Source: Kudoa neothunni (Eukaryota > Cnidaria). Taken from it: a stretch of 64,000 nt of DNA. The DNA lies in the NCBI GenBank assembly GCA_964304625.1, contig OZ199839.1, positions 9,052,001 to 9,116,000 on the forward strand, read 5' to 3'. Shown here in pieces: positions 46,296 to 58,735 of the stretch. The notes under the pieces are model-generated. The model was not told where the DNA came from. It saw only the letters and a list, made by a program, of their open reading frames with translations, and did no database searches. Within the stretch, counting starts at the first letter, position 1. Each line of letters begins with the position of its first letter. A program made the translations under genes and the position numbers.

Positions 46296-48645
46296 CAGTG
46301 AACCTCGATTATCCGGTAGATTGAGGAACAGCGATTTTCTCTCCGGTTACAATATGCAACCGATATTACGCACTTTCATCGATACAACGTAGTCAAAGTT
46401 TATATTGAATGAAATATTTTATAATAATTTTAAATCAAACTAGGAAATTTCCAATCTGTTGTGTCACGTGATTAACCGATAATACGCATTTTTTCGACCA
46501 AACCACGTAGTTTAAAATGTTTTTATTGGAAACGAGGGAAAAATTTTAATTCTAACAGTTGAATTCTTGAACAAAATGAAAATATAATAAATTTTATTTC
46601 AAGACAATATTAGTTGCTAATTAAAGAATGTTATAGATGCACATAAATAAATATTTTAGGATAAGAATATAACAAAATTTCACGTAGCGCTAAAAAGCAA
46701 ATAAGACACAAAATAATATTTATAATGTTTTTTGTTATTATAACTAAATAAAAGGTGTAATATTTAAGCTAAATAATAAAGAAAACGCAAAATAAAATTA
46801 CGCGAGCGCATTTTTGAATTTTCCACCTGAATAGTTGTTTGCTTGATTTATAAACAGTTTTAATTATTTATTAAGTAAAATATTTCAAAATTAACAAGTT
46901 AAGTTAGGTTAAATTAAATTAAATTAAATATATTGGCATATCTATTAACTAAGAATATGGAGACTTACTAAGAGAAAAAATATTATTTAATTCTGGGGAA
47001 AAACACGTCTACAGAGGAGTAATCTAGTTGTTAAAAAGTAAAATACACTTGATCACAATTATTTGTAGAAGCGTTTTGAGGGTTAATATAACATAATGTT
47101 AAGTCATCAGAAAATGTAAATATGAAGTTTAAATGTTTATGGAAAAATTACACATCGTAAATTCATCTATTCAAAAATATAACATTTTATTCAAGGATAT
47201 GACGTTTCGATAGCTTAACCTTAAAATTCTTGATGCTACCCGTTTCTAAACAAGGTCTTCCTACATATTCTTCAATGAACCATGATTACTAGATATATTT
47301 AGCGTTGAAATGTTATTTATAATGTTAAATTTAATGGTATATTTACTTAGAGTAAAATTATAAAGTACACGATGCTAATCTACCGGACCAATAAACATTG
47401 CCAATAGGCCATTAACCTTCGAAGGACCGACCGATTTAAAAAAAATAACGCAAGGAACCAAACCAACAAGGGTCATTTTTGACCCCAGGACTTTTTCATT
47501 TTTTTAAACAGCTATATTCCTTTAGTCCGTCTAGCTGTTGGTTGTTATACTTATTGTATTTATTTAATACAAATTAGATGATGGGATTTCTACCACTGTC
47601 AAGTTACCATTAAATGCTTACATCGCTCCATAAACCATTATCCATGTTATTTGTATATTAATGGATATAATGTCTAAAATAGATAGATATCACTATTTTA
47701 TAACATTTTCAAGGAGATAAAGATAACAACAGAACATCTAATAGAGTTTTAATGTAAACTTTGGGCACGAGACCCCAAGCATTCGATGATTACAATCCCT
47801 GTCGCGGCTCAATAATACGTGTATGCAACTGTAGATTATAATTTTATCTTTGATTATTAAACAGGGGATGCCTTTCCCAACTAACTTTAATAATTCAGAT
47901 GTATAGACTATAAAACATATTTTTAGTTAAAAATAAATATATTTTAGAGCTAATGACGGATGTTTTTGATTCAACGCAAAAATTCGATGTATGCCGTCCT
48001 TCATTACATTGTTTGTTGAAATCTCTTCTAAAGGATAATCTCTGGATAATCACCATATACGAGCCAAGTCCATCAGCGCGAAACCAAAAAATGTGTTTAT
48101 TACGCTTCTAATAATGCTCTAATACTTTTCAACAAAAATTAATGTCATTAACTTCTTTACAATATTTAATATGTTGAAATCAATTGGTATCAACTACATT
48201 TAAATAAAGAAGCGAGCATATCGCTTATTAAAAGTAAAATATTTAAGTCAGGAAATACAATTTTTTTGTTTCGTAACTTTATAATTCTCAATCACAGACT
48301 ATAATTAAGAAATTCAGAATTTTCGAGACCTCTCATTTAGTTCAATATGCGAAAAAGTCAATCTATTGAAATTGGGGTCACAAATGACCCCAATTGGTTC
48401 CATGAGGGTTAATGTTTGTTTAATGTACATACAGGTATATGTTCAGATATAGCACAAATTTACGAAAGAATTGAATGGTTAACTTTAGTTTAAAAATAAA
48501 AATTTATGAATAACCAACCTAGAAATATTTTTGCTTTAACATTGCATTGGTATATTCGCTACATTGAATAAGTCATGCGGATGGTGCCTTTATCCGGAAT
48601 TATGATATGGTTAAATAGTTGTTCCGGATAATCTAAGTTCGACTT
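46296..48645. mobile_element. pogo/Tigger-type non-autonomous element, interrupted
   Basis: The left end CAGTGAACCTCGATTATCCGG follows TA; the right end read inward is AAGTCGAACTTAGATTATCCGG before TA. CAGTGAACCTCGATTATCCG is the classic Tigger/pogo terminus. The left part holds a subterminal repeat of about 40 bp (AACCGATATTACGCAC..CAACGTAGTC at 46370-46410 and AACCGATAATACGCAT..CCACGTAGTT at 46471-46515). No transposase is recognised. A TTAA-flanked element (47412-48412) is inserted in it. Confidence 0.75.
47412..48412. mobile_element. piggyBac-type element nested in the pogo-type element
   Basis: TTAA at both borders (47412-47415, 48409-48412). The left end contains GGAACCAAACCAACAAGGGTCATTTTTGACCCC in its first 80 bp; the right end read inward is TTAACCCTCATGGAACCAAT followed by GGGGTCATTTGTGACCCC. 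The shared GGAACCAA..GGGTCAtttxTGACCCC block is the diagnostic piggyBac-MITE subterminal palindrome. Interior without recognised transposase. Confidence 0.75.
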
Positions 48646-49890
48646 TAATTAAATATAAGAGATTCTAAAAAATTCAATCTACATAAAGCTAGCGGGTAAT
48701 AATTACTGGGATTAAAATGTACCCTACCAGTAACCTCTACCATTTGGCAAACTACTTAACGAAACCGGACATTTGATAGAAATTTTACTGATCCACACGT
48801 TACAAAAAGGTTAATGGGATGGTGTCACTTTTTATGTTGTGGAATTAATTAATCATCTCCCAATGTTGTGCTAGAAATAAATATTCTTTCAGTAGCGTAG
48901 AAGAGAAATCAAGATTCTTGGAACACCATCGAATTAATATATACATATTAAAGATTACCAATTAATCCTCGAAAATAATGTAAAGCATGTTTCATTACAG
49001 TATAAAAAAATAATGATCACATTTAAGTAGAAAATTTATTTATATTTTTTACTCAAGATAAATTAGGCCAGCTGATCATTCTAGTAACGGTTTATTACAT
49101 CAAACTCTAATAGTTCCAAACAAATAACAAATTAATTTGTACTATAATCTTATTGATGCACTTATAATCGAGTTTCATAGCACGTAAATGTACACAAAAT
49201 AGGATAAATAAACAGAAGAATCTACAAAAATTTTATAAAATCAATGTCGATTTATTAAGCTAGTAAGTAATTAGATTACTGTAGGTCATATTGACCTATT
49301 TAACGATTTCAAAAAAGAAATGAGCATGGCAGTTGAAGTGTAGATTAATGCTTTGAGCTTTAAAGAATTTATACATCATTGATCGATAAAGTCTATAATT
49401 CTACTCATAAATTTCGCATATGAATATTAATTATATTGAAGCTCCAAAATTTGATGTTCGCTTTTAATTTTTTTTTATTTATAATTATTAAACATAAGAT
49501 TAGTTCAAGAATCACATCACAGCCGAAAATAAAAACAGTTTATATTGTTCGCTCAATCTAGAAACTCGTATTTTGAGTCTATTTCAATTTTGATGATAAT
49601 AAAGATTTTCTGAAAAGTTGATTTCTGTTATTTAAAATTTCCGTGAATCTTTGATGTTGACCGACATTTAAGACTACAAATTAACAAATCATGAATTATT
49701 TTAATTTTACTTTGAAAAAACTTCATAAAAAATCCCAGAAACTCATTATTTTTTCAAAATCCTTAAGTACTTCTCTATAATAGCGAATCAAAAATAATTA
49801 AATACGAATTTTGACTCTTAGGTTCACCTGCGCCAATCCAAGTGGGATTATTTTCGAAAATCCTCGTTTATCCGCTTAACTGAACAACTG
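48646..49890. other. Intergenic DNA with one partial MITE
   Basis: 48650-48750 (ATATAAGAGATTCTAAAAAATTCAATC, ACTGGGATTAAAA, CCAGTAACCTCTACC) is a worn right half of the MITE family found at 32664 and 38499. The rest is AT-rich without recognised features up to the SDHA start. Confidence 0.45.
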
Positions 49891-49897
49891 ACTTCAC

Positions 49898-52481
49898 ATG
49901 CTTTTCGCGTTAAACTCAATTAAAAAATGCTTCAATTCAGTAATTTGTTTGATTATATCCTCTCTATTTATTAATGTCGATATAGGTTGTTTTTGCACAA
50001 AGATCTCTCTCAAATGTTATCTCTCTTATTGTTTTTGGAGTGATCCTATTGTTTTTTGTAGAAGCAATATAAAGTCATCGATCATCAGTATGATTGCGTG
50101 GTGGTAGGGGCAGGCGGTGCCGGCCTTCGAACAGCCTTTGGTTTGTCAGATAAAGGCTACAAGACAGCCGTGGTCACCAAACTCTTCCCCACTAGATCTC
50201 ATACCGTAGCTGCTCAAGGTGGCATCAATGCCGCTCTTGGAAATGTGGAAAAAGATACTTGGTTGTATCATGTGTAATTCACCATTCGTACTCTTTTAAT
50301 TTTTTCCGAATTCAACCACCACCCCCCATTAGATACGATACTGTGAAAGGTAGCGATTGGTTGGGCGATCAAGATGCTATTCATTATATGTGCAAAAATG
50401 CACCAGAATGCATTATTGAAGTAAGTATTCACATCAGTATTATAGTTAGAATCTAGATTGATTGATTGATTGATTGATTCGCCAAACTATCTACTCCACA
50501 ATTATTCTACAAAATCAAATCGATATAACAAACTATTCTAGTTGGAAAATTACGGAATGCCCTTCAGTAGAAATAAAGATGGTTCGATTTATCAACGAGC
50601 TTTCGGCGGCCAATCGCTCAACTATGGTAAAGGGGGACAAGCTCATCGAAGTTGTGCTGTTGCTGATCGAACCGGGCATTCTCTACTTCACACTCTTTAC
50701 GGAGAAGTGAGCACCTAATTTGTTTCAATTGTTTGACAATAATTTAGTCATTGAGATACAACTGCAATTATTTCGTCGAATACTTTGCCCTCGACCTCAT
50801 TATGAACGGAGACGCTTGTGTTGGTGTGTTGGCCTTCTGTATGGAAGATGGCACTTTCCACAGATTCAACGCCAATCATACGATTCTGTCTACTGGGTAG
50901 ATTTCTGGATTTTGTTGGTAATTCTGGTTAGATAACCTCTTTGTTGTTGTAGTGGCGGCGGTCGTAGTTTCCTTTCGTGCACCTCTGCTCACACTTGCAC
51001 CGGTGATGGAGTAGCCATGGCAACCAGACAAGGTCTCCAAAATCAAGACATGGAGTTTGTGCAATTCCATCCAACAGGTGATTTTGTCCTCAACAAATAA
51101 TGTTGTTGTTGACCGTTAATTGTTAGGCGTGTACGGCGTTGGTTGTTTGATAACCGAAGGAAGCAGAGGAGAAGGTGGATATTTGGTGAACAGTTTGGGA
51201 GAACGTTTCATGGAGAAATATGCACCAAAAGCGAAAGATTTAGCATCCAGAGACGTTGTATCAAGATCAATGATGACGGAAATTCGCGAAGGAAGGTGAT
51301 AAGAATTTTTACAAATTAAAACGTTACTCGTATATAAATATTGACTTTTAATGAGTAGGGGTGTGGGCCCAGAGAAAGATCATATCTATCTTAAGTTGTA
51401 CCATCTCCCTGAGAAAACCATTCGTGAATGCCTTCCAGGTATCGCTGAAACCGCCCACATATTCGCTGGTGTGGACATAACCAAGGAATGCATCCCAGTG
51501 CTTCCAACCGTTCACTATAATATGGGTGGAATAACTTGTAATTATAAGACTCAGGTAATTCATCCACTCGTTGCTAATAACTGTATTCACTTGTCTAGGT
51601 GATATCATATGATGGTCAAAGCGACAAAGTAGTGCCCGGTTTGTTCGCTTGTGGAGAAACAGCATGTTTCAGTGTGCATGGTGCAAATAGATTGGGAGCA
51701 AATTCGTTGTTGGATCTGGTTGTTTTTGGAAGAGCTTGTGCCAACGCAATTTCTGAATTGACTAAGCCAGGCGATCCAATTGCTCCTTTGCCGAAAGTAA
51801 ATTCGTGAGGTAGAATTGATGACGTTGAGTAGTCTATTTTTAGAATGCAGGCGAAGATATCATTGCAAGATTCGACAAGCTACGCTACAAACAAGGTTCG
51901 GTTGACGCAGCCACTCTTAGAACCAAATTACAAAAAATCATGCACGAACATGCTGCTGTATTCCGAACTGGAGCATTACTTCGAGAAGGTTGCGAAAATC
52001 TTAAACAACTATGGAAGGATAAACAAGAACTTGAAGTGAGAATATGGGGATAATTGAAGGGGATCGGTTGTTCAATTTTTTGTGTTTAGGTGAGGGACAA
52101 AAGTCTCATCTACAATACTGATCTCATTGAAACATGGGAGTTTGAAAATCTCATGTTGTATGCATTACAAATCGCCTTCGCTGCCAACAATCGAACTGAA
52201 AGTAGAGGCGCACATTATAGAGATGATTGCAAAAAGAGAATCGATGAATATGACTACAGCAAACCTATTGAAGGACAACAAAAACTGCCATTCGAAAAGC
52301 ATTGGAGAAAACACACTCTCACAACTGTTAACACTGAAACTGGGGAAGTATCTACTCGTATGAGCTTATTGTTTCTATCTAAGATATTGTCTAGGTTGAT
52401 ATCACTTTCAGGCCTGTCAATGATGAAACTCTTAATGCCAAAGAGTGCCCCACAATTCCACCTGCTGTGCGAACCTACTAA
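49898..52481 (+). CDS. SDHA: Succinate dehydrogenase flavoprotein subunit, mitochondrial, 13 exons
   Basis: Oxidises succinate to fumarate in the TCA cycle and feeds complex II of the inner mitochondrial membrane. Exons: 49898-49939, 49986-50015, 50062-50273, 50333-50420, 50542-50706, 50748-50896, 50953-51077, 51127-51295, 51359-51554, 51599-51796, 51844-52035, 52090-52370, 52412-52481; about 638 residues. The first two exons give a basic presequence ([24 protein letters not shown]). FAD site: [15 protein letters not shown]; the flavinylated His in [12 protein letters not shown]; catalytic region [20 protein letters not shown] and [32 protein letters not shown]-terminus [25 protein letters not shown]...IPPAVRTY. 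The last intron (52371-52411) uses the only donor that keeps frame and adds about three residues; that junction is uncertain. All others are GT..AG, 41-121 bp. Confidence 0.95.
50458..50480 (+). repeat. (TTGA)n microsatellite in an SDHA intron
   Basis: Five to six ATTG units inside the longest SDHA intron (50421-50541). Confidence 0.7.
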
Positions 52482-53015
52482 TGAACACCATATGGAATTT
52501 CATTTTTTTTCAAATAAAACCTGCTACTTTGCTTTGCGGTTTATATTGTGATTTTATGAATTTAATTAAGATTTTTTGTTCGATTTTTTTAATTATTAAG
52601 TTTATCGTTCATGTTTAAGTTTAAGTTTAAATTAGAGATTTTAGTCATTTTTTAAGACATTATAAGATTTTGAAAATAAAATCTTATAAGCAAAAATGTT
52701 AAATAATATAAAATAAACTATTATATCATAATTTAATCCTAACATTGCTTTGAATTTTTGAACTTGTAATAATAAAATCTGCGAAATTAAATATTATACA
52801 GTGAAATATGAGTTGGATTTTAATTTAAAAAGTTTGTTTGAATCTTATCTTAGATTGAAATGATCTAATATATGTACTGCTTAAATATTTCGTTCAATAT
52901 ACATTGATATATGGGATTTTTGTAAATAAGGTTTTTTCGATACTTGATCGTATAACAATAGTAAAATAATACTTTTTGACAGTGGTTATTGTCATGGAAA
53001 ATTTTAATTTTGAAT
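52482..53015. other. SDHA 3' flank
   Basis: AT-rich, with possible polyadenylation signals. 52980-53005 (CAGTGGTTATTGTCATGG) resembles one terminus of the GGCAGAGGCTATTGGCACGG MITE family. Confidence 0.4.
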
Positions 53016-53813
53016 CAATGTTTCCCAAACTCTTTTCTTCCACACCCAATTCCAATTTTTTCTTGAAAATAAATTCCGTGCATCACCATTTTTGAAAATA
53101 CTGATTTTTTAACTTAAACTGCTTGTAACTAGGGGTCGTAGTTGTCGATTAAAATCGATTTTAATTGTCGAATTTTTAAAAAAGTTTTGTTGTTTGTTAT
53201 CCAAATAACTTGAAGGGGGTAGAAACAGTAACTGGAGAGAAAATGATATTTTTTGTTGAACGGATCGACATAGAGAAGATGGAAAATGAATTATCCTGTA
53301 AATAATGCAACGTGAAATTACCTCTACAACAAAGTAGAATTTACAAGCAAATGAACTCAATGAAACATCGTTAAACAGCGATTCAAGACATTTTTCCGCC
53401 GGTCATTTTTGTAGAGACAGAAAAAATGGCAAAATTGTGAAAATTTTAGTTCCTGTTATTGTTCTGGACGTTCTTCTGCTATCACTGTTTGATAAAAAAG
53501 TTTTTTGTGAGAAGCTTGTTCCAGATTTTTTTAGAAAAATGTTTATGCACAAACGCACGTACACTACTAGTCAACCAGAATAAACGTAGAATTTTTTAAA
53601 AATAAACGTCGAAAATTATTTATTACTTAGAATCGAGCTTCATATCATATTAAACGTGAATAGTGATAGATATATACCTCTTGCTCATTAAAGTTAAAGT
53701 TTACTCGATCAGATCTAATTTAGTTTATCGATTGGTCTTAAAAATAAACATCTTTAATTTTTTACATAGTTAAAAACAGTGTTAAATGGAACTCGTGGTA
53801 ATCCAACCTGCCC
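53016..53813. repeat. Dispersed repeat family with CAATGTTTCCCAAAC start, copy A, carrying a 500-bp insert
   Basis: Its outer parts (53016-53130 and 53635-53813) align with 62371-62661: TTTTTTAACT.AAACTGC.T.TAACT on the left, CATATCATATTAA, TACTCGATCA.AT.TAATTT, AAAAATAAACA and GT.TTAA.TG.A.CTC.TGGTAATCCA on the right. The start looks hAT-like. The middle 500 bp (53131-53634) is absent from the other copy and begins AGGGGTCGTAGTTGTCGATTAAAATCG, similar in style to another hAT terminus. Confidence 0.6.
53147..53164. repeat. Perfect 18-bp palindrome
   Basis: ATTAAAATCGATTTTAAT is its own reverse complement. It sits near the start of the 500-bp insert and is probably part of the terminus of that element. 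Confidence 0.7.
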
Positions 53814-54893
53814 TAGGAAAAACTTTCGTATATACTAGGCTTATAAACCGAAAATAAATAATGCAGATAGAAAATTAATCAATATTATATTTGGTTAAAT
53901 CAAAAACAGAGGAGATCACGATTATAAATGTGTCAAGATTGGAATTAGATCCATTCCGATTATATTGGGGTAAAGAATGTATTAAATGTTATTATATATT
54001 TTTATACAATTAGTCGTTGCTTCAAATATTATGTTATGACATTCACAGTCGTTTAACAATGAACGAGATCAGGAATCGAGGCATTAATTTCAAAATGCGT
54101 CACACACTGCCAAATTATCTCACCATTATTCGTGTAACATCAATGCTCAGGATTTTTCACGCCCCATCCCACCTTACTAAAGCCGTTCATTAAAAGTTCA
54201 AAAATTTCTCTGCTCCGCCCAAATTTTTCAAGCTCCACGTTGGTGAGTCACCGTTCTAAATGATATGTACTTTTGCTCAATGGATATTTATAATCAAAGT
54301 AAGTCTTACTCACAAATTTTAGATTAAATTTTTTAGAATATGGTATACATAATTATTTTCGACTCTTAAGAGTGAGGTGGTGAACAAGAAATAATTAAAT
54401 TAAGTCCAAACTAATAATACCAGAGTATTATTTACCGTGCAAATAGTCTCTGGCTATTGCAAAGAAGAATGAATACTATAAAAATCAATTAAAAAAAGTC
54501 AAAAGTGTAAGTATGAGTTATTAATTGATGAGATAACCACAATTTTGTGATACACGCGCACGCAAACATACAAATTTAGTTTAGGATGGACGCATATTTT
54601 CTGTCATATTAGACAAAAAAGATGTTATTCAGCAAAAATTAAACTTATTTAAGCTAAAATAAATATTACAACTAATATAAAAACATTTATTGACTTTAAA
54701 GGTTAAATATGACGACAAGTTACTGATGGACTAGATCCAACAAATAAATCGGTCTTATAGTGTATTTTTGAAATTACTCTAAAAGAATTTTTATAATTAA
54801 AAATTGAAGTAAAAAGAAAAAGTTTCGTTTATGAGGTATGCACTCTGACCTTTCCTATTTGATTACAATATAATCACTTAAAAGTTAATTATA

Positions 54894-54933
<40 letters not shown>

Positions 54934-55212
54934 TGAATACAATGAATAATTTAGGTTTGATTGCAACAAAGATTAAATCCGGAATTTGACATAAAACCCA
55001 AAGGAGATGTTAAGTTTCTTGTGGATCATTAAAAATGGTATTGGCATTGTTAACGCATAAAATATTTAAGAGAAAATTTTCGAAATTTCATCCAAATCGA
55101 ATACAACAAATTTTCAGTTATTCTACTCTTCGAAATATCGAAAAAACAATCTACCACACAATCGATAACAATCGTTCGACATCGTGTCACGCGTTCGACT
55201 GTACGATTGAAG
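53814..55212. other. Intergenic region upstream of RPL7
   Basis: It contains a worn partial copy of the GGCAGAGGCTATTGGCACGG MITE (about 54345-54460; GAAATAATTAAAT, TTACCGTGCAAATAGTCTCTGGC) and a (TA)n run at about 54898-54931. The promoter of RPL7 must lie in its last few hundred bases. Confidence 0.45.
54898..54931. repeat. (TA)n microsatellite
   Basis: An uninterrupted TA run of about 34 bp. Confidence 0.85.
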
Positions 55213-56107
55213 ATGACAGCGTATTTATTGTTGGGTGATTTTAGTGGGTTGACTTTGTTTTAGTGGTGTTAAAAGTTCAATTGCATTGCCACAAGTTCCA
55301 GTAACGGTTCTTAAACGCAGACGAAGATTGGATGCCTTGAGAAAACACCGTGAGGCTGTGCATCAGCACGATAAGAAAGTCACACATATTTTATCTGTTG
55401 GCATATTAATAACCTTTCATTAGGTGGGCAAACAAAGAAGAATTGCTGCTTTCCAACGCGCCGAAAAGTATGCCAGCTCATACAGAAGAGCTGAGCAAGA
55501 GGAACGTCGTCTTGCCAAGGTGGCCAAGAAGCTTGGTAAAATCTACGTCCCTGCTGAGCCTAAATTGGCGTTGGTAGTTCGTATTAGAGGGTAGGCTGAA
55601 TTGCACAATTACAATGACGATCAAAACGTTTGTTTGACTGCGTTTTGTAGTGTACCAAAAGTTGCCCCACGAGTGAGAAAAACGCTTCAACTCCTTCGCC
55701 TGTGTCAAATCAATAACGCTGTTTTTGTTAAATTGAACAAGGCCACCATCCAAATGTTACGTGTTGTCGAACCTTACATTGCTTGGGGATATCCCAACCT
55801 AAAAACTGTCCGTCATTTGATCTACAAACGTGGATACGCTAAAATGGACTTCAAACGAACTCCACTCACCGACAACAAGCTTATCGAAAAGGCTCTCGGT
55901 AAACGAAATATCATATGTATGGAGGACATTATCCATGAGATCTACAATGTGGGAACCAACTTCAAGAGTGTTAACAACTTTTTGTGGCCTTTCAAGTTGA
56001 ACAGCCCTTCGGGAGGTTTCAACAAGAAGAGAATTCATTATGCTAAGGGAGGTGACTATGGTAACCGCGAAAAATATATCAACCAGCTTGTCCAGCGCAT
56101 GATTTAG
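55213..56107 (+). CDS. RPL7: 60S ribosomal protein L7 (uL30), 4 exons
   Basis: Structural protein of the large cytosolic ribosomal subunit. Exons: 55213-55220, 55264-55378, 55424-55590, 55651-56107; spliced length 248 residues, the normal size. The first exon is only eight bases (MTA, split codon). It was chosen because it is the ATG whose 42-bp intron keeps frame with [31 protein letters not shown]. The body shows [63 protein letters not shown] and the C-terminal [19 protein letters not shown], all conserved. A tiny first coding exon is common in ribosomal protein genes. Confidence 0.96.
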
Positions 56108-56843
56108 TAACAAACAACTAGCTATAAATGTGTTCTTGGTAGATTGGTGTTGAATGGTTTTTTTGCGCATGGTCATTCTTTCTAAAATTTCCTTTGATGC
56201 ATGATATGTGTTTATTTATTTTTGAATTATTTCTCATGAGATATTACAATTATGCAAAGTTTGAGTGATGTCAGATGATTGGAGTGCGTAGATTCTACTT
56301 GAAAATTTCCATCTGTTCTTTCTTGAATGATTTCTCGCTTAATTACTAATAGCTTCAAAAAATTGATAATATGAGGCATTTGATTTTGATGATTCATTAT
56401 AAGTAAATGTGTGTAAAATATTCGACATTATATAAACTAATATCTGGATGTGGATCACAATTATGGAATTATGGTGGTGGTATGCTTATACTGGGCAGCA
56501 TTTAAATTCGCTACAGCCTGAGTGTAAAAAATCCATTAAGCTATATTTTTTTATCAATAAAGAATAATTAATCACAAGATTATATTGTAAAAAATATGCC
56601 AATAGAGAATAACTATTTTTCTGCGCCCTCATCCATCTAATAACAAACACCATCATCTTCATCTCTAGTTGTACTAAATTTTCAATATTAATGAATTAAC
56701 ATAACATATTTGATAAAATTCTGAGTTTCGAACGAGCAAACAATAAATACACATTATAAAATGATCGTTAAGTTAGTTGGTGAAATATTGTTCAGTATTT
56801 ATGAATTTCCGCATAAAAAACGACATTAGCTGAAATAAAAACA
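56108..56843. other. RPL7 / MRPL1 convergent intergenic spacer
   Basis: 735 bp between two convergent stop codons, AT-rich, no gene seen. A minus-strand frame at 55799-56176 is a shadow of RPL7. Confidence 0.5.
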
Positions 56844-58056
56844 TCAAATGTTCTCATTGGCATCGCAGAATGGGTCAAACTGGACCATTGGTGCATTTTT
56901 AGCAGACAATTCACATCGATGAACCATTGCTGATGGTTTATTGTCCATTGCTATAGAAAAATCAATTAATTAAAAGAGTGACAGGGAAAACTTACTTGTC
57001 TCTGGTGGTGTTGCACATAAACCTATTTGCTCTAATATATGCGATAGTTGTTTTTTGAAAAATTCCTTCTCTCGATCGCTCTACACAATCTTATAAACAA
57101 ATCGTAACCCCAACAAACACAAATACATCAGCCAACCGTACGGTAAGACTGTCGTAAAAGATATCACTAGGTGACACATCTTTATCCGGTTCGTTGTTGT
57201 TTACACACTTTACAGACTGTGATGTGAAAACTAGATAGTTCCATTGTTTGTACAGATGAATAAAAGGAGCTATATTTTCATATGCGGTGGCTAAATAAAA
57301 TCATCAATAAAAAAACACATATATGATATATGATATATGTGTTATGTGATAATCGATTACATCTTTTAACACTGGGAGTGTATTTTCCCAGAAAAGGAGC
57401 CATTTTCATGACTGCTGGTAGTTGTTTTATTTCGCAGAAGCAATCATCCACAGGAATCATGCCATACTTTTGTATCTAGGTGAATGGTTATCGAAAACCA
57501 ACCCAATGATAACAGAACCTGCTGTAAAAGTTTAGTTCCACCAACATAATCAGCACCAGCCTTTTTACAATTTTCCCCTGCAACTCCCTAGAAGATGTGT
57601 TTGGGTTGACATCATAACAACATAAAACAAACGCCAACCTCAGCAAAAACCATCACTACTGGCGATTTACTCTCGGGAATAATTTTAGGATTGACAGGAA
57701 GTCGATTTAACTTTGGAAAATTAAAACTGGACTAAATTTCACGGAATTCATTTAATGGTATCTAATTTAAAAAACACCTTAGGCCAATTCAGCTTCAAAC
57801 TCAAATATAACGGCGTGGAAGCAAACAGGTAAGATGTGACAATTTTTAAAGCTTCATCAAAACCACATAATTTGGTTTTCAAGGCGTCATCAACCTTGGT
57901 GTTCTGAGTTAGATGTGGTGGAAGTGCTTTTTCGGTTTTCTTCAGGAAAAAATCAAATGGTTGAGTTCGTTGCTCCTTGATAGCTGTTTTAATGTCAAAA
58001 TTTTGAACTTGTATCAACTGTTTAATTATATTTTTTGGATCAGGTCGGACAACCAT
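56844..58056 (-). CDS. MRPL1: Mitochondrial large-subunit ribosomal protein L1 (uL1m)
   Basis: Component of the mitochondrial ribosome's L1 stalk. The first exon (57778-58056) starts at the ATG of MVVRPDPKNI and contains LCGFDEALKIV and TPLYLSLKLNW (family: +..EAV..LK, ...V.L.L.L). Exon 2 (from 57731) has NFPKLNRLPVNPKII and SPVVMVFAE, followed by exon GVAGENCKKAGADYVGGTKLLQQ, the L1 signature (A..AGA.+VGG..L+..I). Next IQKYGMIPVDDCFCEIKQLP and MKMAPFLGKYTPSVKR correspond to FD..I..PE.MP.L..LG..LGP..L.P. Further exons: TAYENIAPFIHLYKQWNYLVF, SDREKEFFKKQLSHIL and the last, ending NAPMVQFDPFCDANENI with the stop at 56844-56846. Assignment rests mainly on the KKAGADYVGGTKL block. Exon borders in the 3' half are approximate. 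Confidence 0.75.
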
Positions 58057-58069
58057 GATTTCAAACAAA

Positions 58070-58735
58070 TTTAAACATGCGGGGGAGTCTGCGCATTTGA
58101 AAACTCAACACCATGTGGGAAGTAGTATTTTCCCACACGGATTGACTATTAATTAACACATATAATTTAATCAAGTTTTTACATTAAAGATAGTTATGAT
58201 ATTATTTCAATTTTTAAATAAATTAATTTTTATATTTTTTAAAATTTAAAGAAATATTTAAAAAATAAAAACTCAAAAGAGATTTGTTAGAAATGATACT
58301 TTTAAGATCAGTAAGCAACGGGAAATTTAATTTATTTACTATTTAGTCAAGATTAATTTTAAATTAAAAACTCAATAGGAATTACGACGGTCCATAAAAA
58401 TTCTATGTGAGGTTATAATAATTAGTAATATTATATTGAAAAAATTCCTTGTATATAAAATCGTCTATATATATAAGCAATAACAGTTGATTATATATTT
58501 TATAAAAAATAATGATATTTAAAAAAATGAAACAGTTTCTTTTTAAAAAAATCAAAATAACTAATGTTGATCTTTAATTTTTTTCATCATTATACGATGG
58601 AACGTTGTACACATAGCGGCGAGTGGTGGGAAGGTGGTGTTATGGATCGAATAAATCGTACAGCTACTATACTATCTAATCGATAATGCAGTAGTTACAG
58701 GACAAAGGCAGAATGTCAGTAATGGGTCCAGTTGT
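58070..58735. other. Intergenic AT-rich DNA
   Basis: No gene recognised; between the MRPL1 start and the 3' end of the large orphan. Confidence 0.45.

Noticed and set aside
55799-56176. 125-codon minus-strand frame
   Set aside because: Shadow of the last RPL7 exon.
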